Position numbers and translations under genes: made by a program. This document shows, piece by piece, positions 44,435 through 54,521 of a stretch of DNA of 64,000 nt. The notes under the pieces are model-generated. The model had not been told where the DNA came from, did not search any database, and saw only the letters and a program-made list of their open reading frames with translations. Source of the DNA: Agrostemma githago (taxonomy: Eukaryota > Streptophyta > Magnoliopsida > Caryophyllales > Caryophyllaceae); contig OY288259.1 of NCBI GenBank assembly GCA_958450325.1, positions 28,452,734 through 28,516,733 of the forward strand, in the 5' to 3' direction. How positions within the stretch are numbered: the first letter of the stretch is position 1; every line of letters starts with the position of its first letter.

Positions 44435-44923
44435 TTAGACAAGGTTGAAAATGTTGGGATTCAGTTGGAGATGAGTAACGGGTGTGTTGGATGGGGTGAG
44501 GCCCCCGTTCTGCCTTTCGATACCGCTGAGGATCAAACCACTACGCTTTCCATGACTGCCCACGCCTGTTCCGTTCTTCAAAATACTTCTCCCATCACTT
44601 TGTCCTCCGCCCTACAACAGATTGCTTCTATCCTTCCCGGTCACCAATTTGCTTCAGTGAGTTTACTTACTTAATTAGTTTAGTTTTAATTAATTAGTAG
44701 GATGCAGATGAAGCTGGAATAATACTCATAACGTAATGTGTTGTATTTCATTCAGGTGAGGGATGGAGTTTAGATGGCATCGATTGATACAGTGGCTAAG
44801 AGCATTGGAGTCCCATTATGGAGGCTCTTTGGTGGAGTCTCTAATATCATTACCTCACTGTAGACACCCGCATTTTGCCTGCTAGTGTCTATAGCAGTTC
44901 CCGACAAAACACCCGATGATGAT

Positions 44924-46585
44924 TGATAAGTGTCATTTGTAGTGCCTATTTCGTAGTGTTTTGGTCCCATTTTCCTTGTAGAATCGCTCCTTGGGAGCGG
45001 TTTAGGGGCTTCTTATGCTTCCTTTAGTTCGTTTCAGGTTCCCGAGACCGATTTGGAAGAGTTGGAGCGATTCCGACTCTATACATACACATTTTGGAGC
45101 CAACGGAGTAAAGGAACGATGATTCGATGCCTTGGAATCGACCCCGAGACCTTGGGACCCAATCCCGAGCCTCCGAGACCCGATCCCGAGTCCCGAGAAT
45201 CGATGGGAAGCCCATGAGAAGCAAGGAGGGACCAAAAAGTTCATATTGGAGGCCTACAAGGCTAATCCCGTTCGGGATGGCCTCATCCCGTTCGGGATGA
45301 GGTGCACAAACAAGGAGGTTGCTGTGAAGAGCCCTTCCCAATCGGGAGCATGGCTTCCCGACCGGGACCAACCCCGTCCCGACCGGGACCATCCCGTCTC
45401 GGCCGGGACGGCCTAGCTGTAACCCGCGCCTTGTTTTCTTTCTTCTCCCTTCCATTTGTAACCCTATATATACCCCCCTCTTGTATTAAGACACCATGTT
45501 ATGTTATATTCTTCACTTCTCCTAAAACCCCTAAACTACTTTAGGTTAGATTAGATTAGATTAGTGTAGATTAGTCGATAATTAGTAGTTAATCGTAGAT
45601 TAGTACTTGTATTAAGGGAATTCTTCAAGATCTCCACCAAGATTGACAACCTTGGTGGCTTGTTTTGGGTTTTTTCTTCATTAATGCAAGATTTCTTCCT
45701 TTCTTCCTCTCTAGTATGGTATTATCCCCTTTTCCTTCTCTTTAATCTTGTTTTATTCATCCAAGTTTGAATCTTTAGTTGATTGTTTTGTTATTGTTCA
45801 TTGTTATCATTAGTTTGTTGATGTTTGTTTTGATGTTTGTGATAATTCCTCTTGTTTGTGTGAGTTGTAGTTTGATTATGTTAGAGTAGTGTTCTTGCTA
45901 GGGTTAGTAAGGTGATTAGGGTGTTAATTTGGTGATTAAGGGTTTGTTGGGGATGTTGGTGGAAGATTTGGGTTTCCTCTTGTTTGATTGCATACCACAT
46001 GTTTGTTGAAATGCTTGATTGACTAGTAGTTGCAAATACTTGTTTTTCTTGCCTTTCTCTTGTGGGTGATAGTTTGTTTGTGGGTTCGGTTCCCTCACTA
46101 AGTTGCGAGAGCCCGGTGAGGACGACCCCTAGGTCAATCTAAGTAGCGAGAGCCCGGATGCGACCTAGGCCACCATAGCGCGCTAGAACCCCGTTTGTCA
46201 TGTGTGTCGCCGAGATGGGTTCTAGGTGGAACCTCTAGGTGGGTTTAAGTTGCGAGAGCCCGGACCAACCTAGATCACCCTACTACCTCCTTCACTCTAG
46301 TTCTCCCTCGACCATTCCATTACTCCTTTGACTCCGACCTAATCCTAGCCCGTTTTCCTTGTTTAGTTTTCTCCGGTACCTTAGCCTTAGTCTTAGTCTA
46401 GCATTCTCCCTCTCTATCATTCTCTAGTTTAGCTTAGCTCGTTGACTTAGTCTCGTATTTGGGCCGACCTAGTCTAGGCTATACATTACCGTCCCCGTGG
46501 ATTCGACCCGACTTGCCCTATCTACCGTAGGAATAGCCGGTTATTTAATTGACGGTTGGGATTCCGCGACAGATCCCTCCCATCA
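44924..46585 (+). mobile_element. solo LTR of the Athila #1 family
   Basis: TGATAAGTGTCATTTG to TCCCTCCCATCA (1662 bp), homologous along its length to the LTR at 2950-4557 in opposite orientation. It has the CGCTCCTTGGGAGCG hairpin near its start, a palindrome cluster (45267-45411), a TATA box (CTATATATA, 45464-45472) and three GCGAGAGCCCGG motifs (46104-46265). The perfect 5-bp duplication shows that it arose from one full insertion that later collapsed. Confidence 0.93.
45267..45411 (+). promoter_or_regulatory. TCCCGACCGGGA palindrome cluster (solo Athila LTR)
   Basis: Six units (ATCCCGTTCGGGAT twice, CCCAATCGGG, TCCCGACCGGGA twice, GTCTCGGCCGGGAC) end about 53 bp before the TATA box. Confidence 0.75.
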
Positions 46586-46914
46586 ATGATCGGACGTAAA
46601 CGTGACTTAATACGCTCGAATACGGACTACTCGGAATCAATAGTATCCGACGTGGGCATTTAGCGGAGTGTAAATCTCTCAAAACCGACCTCAAATTCAG
46701 GCCCAGTGGGTCGTTTCCAATAAAATGAGACTAATTTGGGCCAAAACCGACACCAAAAATAAAACCGTCTTTTAGCGACCGGGTCAAAACCCGGTCAAAG
46801 ACGAATCCGACACATAAAACCAGCCAGGTGCGCTTCTAGAAGCTAGCCTCAACTACCAAATCACATTCAAAATTGTCAACAAATCTTTGCTAAAAACACT
46901 CCCTCCGTTTTTAG

Positions 46915-47025
46915 CCACTCGATCGAGTGGTTCACATCCACTCGATCGAGTAAGGCCATGAACCGGCCAAACCGGACTCAAACTAGGCACTCGATCGAGT
47001 GCACCCACACCACTCGATCGAGTAA
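46915..47025 (+). promoter_or_regulatory. ACTCGATCGAGT palindrome cluster (family B copy 3)
   Basis: Four perfect CACTCGATCGAGTG-type palindromes; the last ends 22 bp before the TATA box at 47047. A second set lies at 48253-48362. Confidence 0.78.
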
Positions 47026-47432
47026 CCCTAAACCGGGGTATTTTCTCTATAAATACCCCGTCACCCGAACTCATTTGACAACTCTTTCTTGCCTTTTTCA
47101 CCACACTATCAACCTTCAATCACCCATCATTTACACTACCTTTCAATCATCACATTCATACATATTCATTTATACACAATCAACACATTCAACCGACATT
47201 ATCACTACACATACAAATAATCCCGAGATCAAAACTTGTCAAAGACCCGAGAGCAACCTCTCCCAAACCAATCACACCATAACTCCTCCTACATTCTCGA
47301 CACTCCCGCGCACACGCCGTTACGTTACGAGTTCGTTCCGAGATTAAGCATGTAGGTTGAGGGTGTAATTCAAATCCCGACATCTCTTTCTTCTTTCTCT
47401 TTTCTTTTTGATTATATATATACATATATGTA

Positions 47433-47433
47433 C

Positions 47434-47486
<53 letters not shown>
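47433..47486 (+). repeat. (ATT)n microsatellite
   Basis: An uninterrupted run of about 17 ATT triplets inside the family B LTR. Confidence 0.9.
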
Positions 47487-47487
<1 letters not shown>

Positions 47488-49437
47488 TAACCGCTAACAC
47501 TAACTAACTCTCTAATCTAACACTTTTATTTATCGCAATCTAACATTTTTTATTTATTGTATCTAACAACTAACATTTTAATTATCGCTCATTTACATTT
47601 TGTTAAATTAATAATACCGTGTATACTAACCAACAAAATTATTTTCAAAACGATCCGAGCAACGTCCGTTGAGGCTAAATTAATGATCGTAGGCCTTAAG
47701 GCCAAATTACGATATTAAAATGCCGAGGACTTAAGTTTGCAACGACGGTCGAATTTTCGGGTCGAATATGTTTAATTACAAATTCCGCCTAAAGTCTATT
47801 TAATCCCTGTACAAGTCGTATTGGAGGTGGCGCCCTTCGAGGTGCGCCGCCCTAAACACTTAAGGGCGTAATAGATCGTGGAGATTCGTCGTTAAATATG
47901 TCCGACCACATCTCTTTCAAAATATTATTCTAAAAGAATCATCGACAAATCGGATTAGGACGAAACCCGTTGACCCCGAATTAATTGTCACACGATCCGA
48001 ATGGATTGATTACGACATTATGACGCAGAGGGAATCGATATTTTTTCTAGTTCGATCAAACTTGATTTTGCAAATTCGCTTTAACTACTAGATAGCGGTT
48101 CTATAACCGAATGTCGAGTAGGACGAGCCATCAAAATGTACACTAATATAAATTGGACCATATTTATATTTAGTGTAATTGCATGTCAATTTCAAAATCA
48201 ATAAAACGGAATAACCACCTTTTCCTAAACGAGCTATGACTCGTACAGGGGGGCACTCGACCGAGTGCCATGGGCCACTCGATCGAGTAGCACCCCAAAA
48301 ACCGGGCAGTAGCTACCTCGAAGGCACACTCGATCGAGTCTAGGCCATGACTCGATCGAGTGGGTCCTTTAGCCCAAGAAAACCGAGAGCTTCGAGCATC
48401 ATCTGAGCCTCGTCTTTTTTTACGACTTAGTCGTCGCGTGCAAAGTCAATCACGTGATTCCTATTTCAAAACTCATGCATCTTATTCTCCTTTCACGACT
48501 TTGATCGACGTCTTTCACGATTAGTTTTGTATCAACGACTCTTTAGTCGTATCCGATATATAACTAATTTAGACGCCAATTTTTCGATGTGATAAGTCCA
48601 GAAAAGGCATCAAGATTTGGGATCGGGCTAGCACCACGTCTAGGTCCCATATCTCCGTCCTCCGTTTAATACACAATATAATGTGTATTTAATCGAAGTT
48701 CGTCCATTTACTTAACTTACGGTCTAGTTTATATTTATTATATACGGGTCCGTTTCTAGTTAGTATTTGCCGCTTTTAATTCCGATTATTATTTTATCGC
48801 TCGTTGTATTGTGAATTCCGGGTTGTATTCCGCCCGTGTAATTTGTAATTTATTTACGAGTTTTCTATTTTCGATGTTTGTCATTTATTTATTTAAATGA
48901 ACATCACATGCTAAATCACTTTGACGTGAATCAAGATGCATTAAAATGACGTAGTTTACACGAAATTCGCATGTTTAGCCGAAAACGCTGTTTGCATATC
49001 ATTTAGTCATTTTACTAGCGCGCGTACACGAACACGAACGATGTCTTAGTAGAGGCCGCTAAGTGCGGGTGGGGTTGGGTGTCCTTAGTGGGCTTCCCAA
49101 CACGTACCCTCACCCCTTACTCAGAACCTCGGTTTCCGGATGTCCGAAACCGTTGGCGCACGAGAGTCATTCTAAACAGGATAACCGGTAGTGACGGTAT
49201 CGGTATCGCAATGCAAAGGGACGAGCCCCATAAACTATGAAATCGAAATGGGCCGTACTTTGTGTATGATCCACGACGACATAGAGTGGGCTCGGTCCGA
49301 ATTCCCATAAAATTCGGTGGCGACTCCAACTTTGACTTAAATTTCGACCCGAGATCAATCTTACCACGAGATTCATTCGCCTACCCAAACCCGCGCGTGG
49401 CCACGTCGGGGTGGACCTACGTCATGTGCACACTCAC

Positions 49438-49843
49438 ATGTGAAGAAAGGAGAGCATCCTCAACTTCTGGTGCGATTGAGGATGTAGTAAATGGTACCTG
49501 ACAGTCGATCAACAGTAAACGGTATTAGTCACCATACTTTCATTTGCGCTATATTATGAGGAAAATAAATACTTCCTCCATCCCACTTATATTATCCCCA
49601 TTTGACTTTAGTCATCAAGTGATATCCATCTTAGTGGCTTAGCCTTGTTCGTTTGACAATCAGACGGCTATTCAATTTACAGTCACAACTTGTGTGGTTC
49701 ATTCTCTTTTTTCTTTCTCTGATGATTAATGGTTAATGATCCGTTTAACTTCATCTAATGTTGTTCACAACTTATCGTCAAAAGTTCAATACACAAATAA
49801 CTTGGCGACAAAAGATATAAACCACAAGAAATGACACATACTA
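49438..49843 (+). other. short coding-like piece, then unassigned DNA
   Basis: Directly after the LTR one frame reads CEERRASSTSGAIEDVVNGT then TGA (to about 49501); its link to the epimerase exon is unclear. Near 49573 a TACTTCCTCCATCCCACTTA word looks like one end of a Stowaway MITE, but the other end is absent. Confidence 0.3.
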
Positions 49844-49858
49844 GAATTATCAATAAAT

Positions 49859-51621
49859 TTTTTATTTTTTTTGTGGAAATGGTAAGTATTATATAGAAAG
49901 AATGATAATTACATCAAGTGCTCTAGAAAGCTAGTAATGAATTTGCTATCCTTGTTACTAAACTTTTGATTACATCTGCTTTTGCAAAACACAAAAAACT
50001 CCTTACTAATTTGAGTAGCCAACTTCTCAGGGTGAGATAGTAAGCCCTCAACTCTCGCAGAATTCCTTTGTAACCAAATGTGATATGAGATCGAGTCGAT
50101 TAATCCATTCTTGATAGCTCGTTGAAGCTTGGTTCCTCTCATTCTCTTCCTCCAATCATTCCCCATCTCAAGATTGTGAGAGCTCGGAATCTTCCCACAT
50201 ATAGCATTCAAGACCCTCTTGGCATAGTCGCACTCACCAAACAGATGCTGCACCGTTTCAGGACACATTCCACAGCAGATGCACCTGTCATCATCAGTTA
50301 TTCCAAGATTGTGCAGCTTGTCTTTAAGGTTCAACCCTCCGCGCTGTATCAGCCACGCCATCAGCCTGTGCTTCGGCACCGACCACCTGGACCACACAGC
50401 AGCACATCAGTCCACAGGCTCGTGCTTATTCCTCAGCCAACCGTATGCTTTCGAAATGGAGTATCCCTTTGCACCCTGCGTTCTCAGCTCATCACTGCCG
50501 AGCATCTGTTTCAGCATGTCACGGCTTTTTGACAAATTTTTTTCCAATACCAACAAGTATTCGTTCCTGGGATATAGTCCTCCCATTCTTTTCCTTTTAA
50601 ATAGACTTGATGAATCCATCGAACCCATAGCCTATCTTGATTGCTAGTAATCCACCACGCCATTTTCCCAATTGCAGCTTTGTTCCATATCGCATTTTGA
50701 TTTAAGTTCAGTCCCCCTTCCCTAAAAGGTACACAGATTTTTTCCCAAGAGATAAGCGGCACCCGATGATAATCGGCAGTCCCATCCAACAGAAAGTTTC
50801 TACAGATATTATCAATCTGCTTCATCACCACTGAAGGAAGGATAAAAATAGTGGCCAAGTAATTGTGGAGGGTGGAAAGAACGCTCTTGATCAGGATTAA
50901 TCGACCCGCATAAGATAATTTTTTTGCTCCAAGTCTCCTAATTCTCTCCACTATCTTATTAACAATCGGTTGGCAATCAAGTAATGACTGTCTAGTTGTT
51001 TTAATAGGAACTCCCAAGTAGCGAAAAGGGAAGTTACCTTCAGAACATCCAGAAACCTTGATAATATCTGCCTTCAGAGCCTCAGTAACTCCAGTAAAAT
51101 AAACACTCGACTTCCCCTTACTCATACGTAGTCCAGATGAATTAGAAAAAGTCGAGAAGGTGCGCAATAGGAGCATTATGGAATTAACATCCCCTTTTGA
51201 GAACAGAAGCAGGTCATCCGCAAACATAAGTTTAGTTAGACGTAATTCCTTACATAACGGATGAAACCTGAACGGCATGTTGCTAGTTGTATATTTCAAC
51301 AATCTAGTAAGATAATCCATACAAATAGTGAACAGGAGAGGGGAGATTGGGTCACCTTGTCTGAGTCCTCGCTTACCCGGAAAAAAACCAAAACAGTTCC
51401 CATTCAGGCTCAAGGAATAAGTTGCTGTAGTGACACATTGCATGACCAAATCTCTGAACCGGTGCGGGAAATTTAGCTATATCAACATTTGGCTCAGGAA
51501 GCTCCACTCTACCGTATCGTACGCTTTTTGTATGTCAATTTTGAACATACAACGAGGTGAGACACTTTTCCTATTGTATTGTCTGATTAAATCCTGGCAA
51601 ATCAAGATGTTTTCATTAATG
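49859..51621 (-). mobile_element. 5'-truncated L1-type LINE (minus strand)
   Basis: The 3' end with an A-rich tail (plus strand TTTTTATTTTTTTTG) lies at 49859. The truncated 5' end at 51621 is inside the reverse transcriptase. A 15-bp duplication flanks it. It inserted into intron-like DNA between the epimerase and bZIP fragments. Confidence 0.9.
49909..51621 (-). pseudogene. LINE ORF2 reverse transcriptase and zf-RVT domain (minus strand)
   Basis: From 51621 downward: NENILICQDLIRQYN, FKIDIQKAYDTVEW (palm Asp), a TAG in MLI*LNFPHRF (near 51480), GKRGLRQGDPISPL, FADDLLLFSKG (catalytic), FPFRYLGVPI, KLSYAGR and LISWEKICVP. A frameshift falls near 50520 and a TGA at 50407-50409. The zinc-binding part follows (CICCGMCPETVQHLFGEC). 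The endonuclease region is missing. The copy is dead and has decayed more than the LINE at 26371. Confidence 0.88.
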
Positions 51622-51636
51622 GAATTATCAATAAAT

Positions 51637-52072
51637 GCATGCATCAGTGGTCATTCATGAATAAATTACGTGTCGTTTCTTCTTGTTTTCTATCATGTTG
51701 AATTGAGAATCATGAATGTAGGTAATTTAATGCATGCAACCATTACAGCTCTGTACATGTGTTACTTCTGTTACTGGATGTCGTCCATGTCGTTACTTAT
51801 GAAGGTTTTGGTGTTTGCCTTATATATTGATATTCTAAAATTTTAGAGTGAAATAAGTATCGAGTTTTAAGTTTCTAATTAAATCCAACTTTCTTTGTTT
51901 CCCCTCCCAATTCAGGTGAAACTTACAAGAACCGAGCACTTTTCATGTCTACCCAGATTAGGCAGCAGTCCAGGTTAATAATCAAAACATCATGTTATTG
52001 TTAACGCTTTTCTTTTCTTTGTCGCTGAAACTAGTTGTGCCTTTCTGAGATCTGTTTTTTATTTGGCTCAAG
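51637..52072 (+). other. intron-like sequence
   Basis: No clear exon. Text at 51915-51975 (reading MSTQIRQQSR) is open only briefly. Confidence 0.25.
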
Positions 52073-52168
52073 GCATATTATGGACCCGGAGCCATGCCAG
52101 CAGCTTATTATAATCCAACTGCTCCGCCTGGTCATGCCACACACCCATATATGCGGGCTGCACCATAG
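52073..52168 (+). pseudogene. G-box bZIP (bZIP16/68-like) exon fragment
   Basis: The reading AYYGPGAMPAAYYNPTAPPG then HATHPYMRAAP* resembles the proline-rich N-terminal MFMR segment of G-box-binding bZIP factors, where HPYMWGPPQ is usual. The Trp is Arg and the last codon CAG has become TAG, directly at the donor TAG|GTAGTT. Only this exon is recognised; the basic region and leucine zipper are absent. Assignment is by memory of family motifs. Confidence 0.55.
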
Positions 52169-52722
52169 GTAGTTAACTAGTTAATCATTTTATCATATTT
52201 GACTGGTTGGTTAGCTGCAACTGAACCTTGGAAATTGCTCTCCTCTTAATAGAATTTAAATAAAAACAAAAATGCATGATTTAGTTTACCACAGTGTTGG
52301 TTAGTCGCAACTTGATTACGTTCCGCTTGGCACTAACATGCATGCATTATCATCTGAAACAGTCATTGTCGTAAATATCTAAAATAGATTAGAAATAAAA
52401 AAAAATGAAAAAGAAAGGATAATTGGTACAGGCCAACTTATCGAGTTGGATCGTTTGGGGCGGCTTAGCCAGGTCTACATCCTACATACATGAAGGACTA
52501 AAATTAAACAATTTCTACTTGTGTCGTGTCTGATTGAGAGCAACGTTTGTGCTATTTTTCCATGCAGCATTAGGTGCTTCAACGGGCTTGTGCTAATTTT
52601 CATTCTCCAATCGAACTTTCATGGACTCTCTTTACTGAGCTCCTTTCTGTGATCATTTTTCATTTGCCAATTCTTCAGATTTATTTAATTACATTGAATC
52701 CGACTTATTTCTTTCATGCAAG
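52169..52722 (+). other. intron-like sequence
   Basis: AT-rich with frequent stops. It leads to the acceptor TTTCATGCAAG before the next exon. Confidence 0.3.
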
Positions 52723-54015
52723 ATGGGTACTGGTGGTGTGGGTTATATTTGTTCCACCTATGAAGGAGTACGAGAAGAAGAATGGAAGCATTCAGTTGCA
52801 CCAATACCTGATGACAAACTTGCTGAAATCTTGCAAGTGGCGGAATATGACATTGATAAATCTCTTCTAAATGACGGTGACCTACCCCCCTCTGGAGAAT
52901 TGGTCCCGGCTAGTAACGATTATGAAATCCATGACTCTGAACACATAGATGATTACTTTGAGAAATAGGTTATTGTTTCTACACGGGTCTTTCAGGTTTA
53001 AATCTTTACGCACCACTTGTTTCTACATCGGTCTTTTTTTCCTCGTTATGTTGAAATCATTATGCTTTTCGTATGAAGGTGGAAGCAACTTTCCAAAGAG
53101 CTGTGTAGGAAAATATCAAAGAGGATAACGTGATTCTGGAAGTGAACTCGCTGAGGTCGATTCTACATTCTTCGTCCACCACATGATACTGTTCTCGATC
53201 TACACATGCTTATTGATTTTGATTTATTATTTCGTCTTTCAGATTATCGTACAATATGGAAGCTGCAGACTGTGCCGGTGCAATATTCTACTCAGTGTTG
53301 AAATTGGCTGTCGAAAGACCATGTAATTCCAACGGTGAGTTTCCTAGTATTTTTGTGTTTGAAAATGCGAAAGTCTCGTCTTTTTTCCTTCATCGAAACA
53401 TTGAGAATTAGTGCGTGTGGAATACATCTATTGTCACGTATTTCAGGCGAGCTTTACAAAAACGTGGTTAAAGTGACTAAAACTTGGAAAAAGCTCTTGA
53501 AGTACTACTTACCCTCCATAGATTAGTAGGTATATGTTTCCTACCAATTTCACTGTGTATCTACATTTGCATCACACTTATTATTATACTCTGTAATTTG
53601 GAAATCTTATCATTGTCCCCCCTCCCCTTCAAAATTTACATATTGAAGTGATACTTAAGTCTGAGGAAATGTGTACTCCTTCTGACTACAATACACGTCC
53701 CCTAGACACATTGAGAATTAGTGCGTGTGGAATACATCTATTGTCACGTATTTCAGGCGAGCTTTACAAAAACGTGGTTAAAGTGACTAAAACTTGGAAA
53801 AAGCTCTTGAAGTACTACTTAACCTCCATAGATTAGTAGGTATGTTTCCTACCAATTTCACTGTGTATCTACATTTGCATCACACTTATTATTATACTTA
53901 ATTTGGAAATCTTATCATTGTCCCCCCTCCCCTTCAAAATTTACATACTGAAGTGATACTTAAGTCTGAGGAAATGTGTACTCCTTCTGACTACAATACA
54001 CGTCCCCTAGACACA
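52723..54015 (+). pseudogene. eIF2B-epsilon fragment (C-terminal exons), with a duplicated exon
   Basis: Exon-like blocks in order, with introns: 52723-52968 (GTGGVGYICSTYEGVREEEW, HSVAPIPDDKLAEI, ending FEK-TAG at the donor); about 53079-53156 (VEATFQRAV-TAG-ENIKED then NVILEVNSLR); about 53242-53331 (LSYNMEAADCAGAIFYSVLK); 53449-53527 (ELYKNVVKVTKTWKKLLKYY, ending SID-TAG-TAG); and about 53645-53676 (EVILKSEEMC). These follow the order of the plant eIF2B-epsilon C-terminal HEAT/W2 domain, the catalytic part of the eIF2 nucleotide-exchange factor. The last two blocks recur in a 310/305-bp tandem duplication. The hexapeptide-repeat N-part and the C-terminal end are missing. Confidence 0.75.
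53401..54015 (+). repeat. tandem duplication of 310-bp exon-intron unit
   Basis: Unit 1 is 53401-53710 and unit 2 is 53711-54015, starting TTGAGAATTAGTGCGTGTGG and ending CCCCTAGACACA. They differ by two small deletions and a few substitutions. Both carry the same two TAG codons. Confidence 0.95.
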
Positions 54016-54516
54016 ATCTACAGCAACTTCATCGACGCCCTTCCAGTGGTATGAACTTCCGAAAATGTGACTATAATACATAGAAGTAATAATCTCTTTG
54101 TTATAAACTCCGTATCTAGTTGATGTTGAACTTTAATTTGGTCAATGTGTTATTTCAGGTTAAATACTGTTGGGAGAACAACCATCTCATTCACTTTTCT
54201 ACATGTCTCTATAGTGTGGAAGGGAGAGAGATAATGTCTTGTGGCTGTAATTACTTGTTTTGTTATTAATAAAATTTAATTACTATTTATGTGAAAGTGG
54301 TGCGCCTATTTCGGTTTTTTTTGCAATTTAGTAATTCAATAGACATAGGGCGTACAGATACCAAAGGAAGCATCACGTTTGGGTGCTTTATTCTGTCCAT
54401 GGGAATTATTTATTCTGTCCGTGGAGTTTATTTATTCCGTTCGTGGAGATTATATATATATTTCTGGATTTATTATACTTCTTATTAATATGCTGTTCCG
54501 CTGCAAATAAGGTATA
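54016..54516 (+). other. unassigned; possible gene 3' end
   Basis: A short open stretch (DTIYSNFIDALPV, 54007-54047) and a coding-like block after TATTTCAG near 54158 (KYCWENNHLIHFSTCLYSVE) lead to an AATAAA-like TTATTAATAAAATTTAA at about 54265. Identity unknown. A TTATTCTGTCCRTGGA word repeats three times at 54390-54450. Confidence 0.3.
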
Positions 54517-54521
54517 ATTGT

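Larger units (their letters stand above)
42965..44437. repeat. TTA target duplications of the AT-rich element
   Basis: TTA at 42965-42967 and at 44435-44437 flank the inserted element. Both are in the same codon phase of the epimerase exon (Leu of SSKL). Confidence 0.75.
42888..44858 (+). pseudogene. L-Ala-D/L-amino acid (dipeptide) epimerase fragment, enolase superfamily
   Basis: Exon A (about 42888-42964 plus 44435-44656) reads ADVHRAERRALNVGLLA, TIASSKL, then after a 1467-bp insertion DKVENVGIQLEMSNGCVGWG. It continues as EAPVLPF..AEDQ and ILPGHQFAS, the capping domain of plant dipeptide epimerases. A GT-AG intron (44657-44755) leads to exon B (44756-44858; MASIDTVAKSIGVPLWRLFG). In exon B a TAG (44771-44773) replaces the family's Glu in VRAGVEMA. 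The catalytic barrel is absent: homology ends at or near the solo LTR at 44859. Introns are retained, so this is not a processed copy. It cannot make enzyme. Confidence 0.75.
44919..46590. repeat. ATGAT target duplications of solo Athila LTR
   Basis: ATGAT at 44919-44923 and 46586-46590. Removing the LTR and one copy restores the CCCGATGATGATCGGACG text seen in the other family B LTRs. Confidence 0.93.
44859..49432 (+). mobile_element. solo Ogre-like LTR (family B copy 3) containing a solo Athila LTR
   Basis: TGTAGACACCCGC to GTCATGTGCACA, flanked by CTCAC, with no internal region: a product of LTR-LTR recombination. Excluding the nested LTR it is about 2.9 kb. It has palindrome clusters at 46915-47025 and 48253-48362, a TATA box CTATAAATA (47047-47055, 22 bp after the first cluster), an (ATT)n microsatellite (47433-47486), and the conserved 3' block from about 49045. 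It lies in the epimerase fragment. Confidence 0.92.
44854..49437. repeat. CTCAC target duplications of solo Ogre-like LTR
   Basis: CTCAC at 44854-44858 and at 49433-49437 flank the LTR exactly. Confidence 0.9.
49844..51636. repeat. 15-bp target site duplications of minus-strand LINE
   Basis: GAATTATCAATAAAT at 49844-49858 and at 51622-51636, flanking the LINE precisely. Confidence 0.9.

Noticed and set aside
49262..49501. 79-codon frame crossing the right end of the solo Ogre-like LTR
   Set aside because: It spans the LTR border and the target duplication, so it is a fusion of non-coding LTR and flank.
49570..49620. complete Stowaway MITE
   Set aside because: Only one CTCCATCCCAC-type end is present; the matching inverted end was not found before the LINE.
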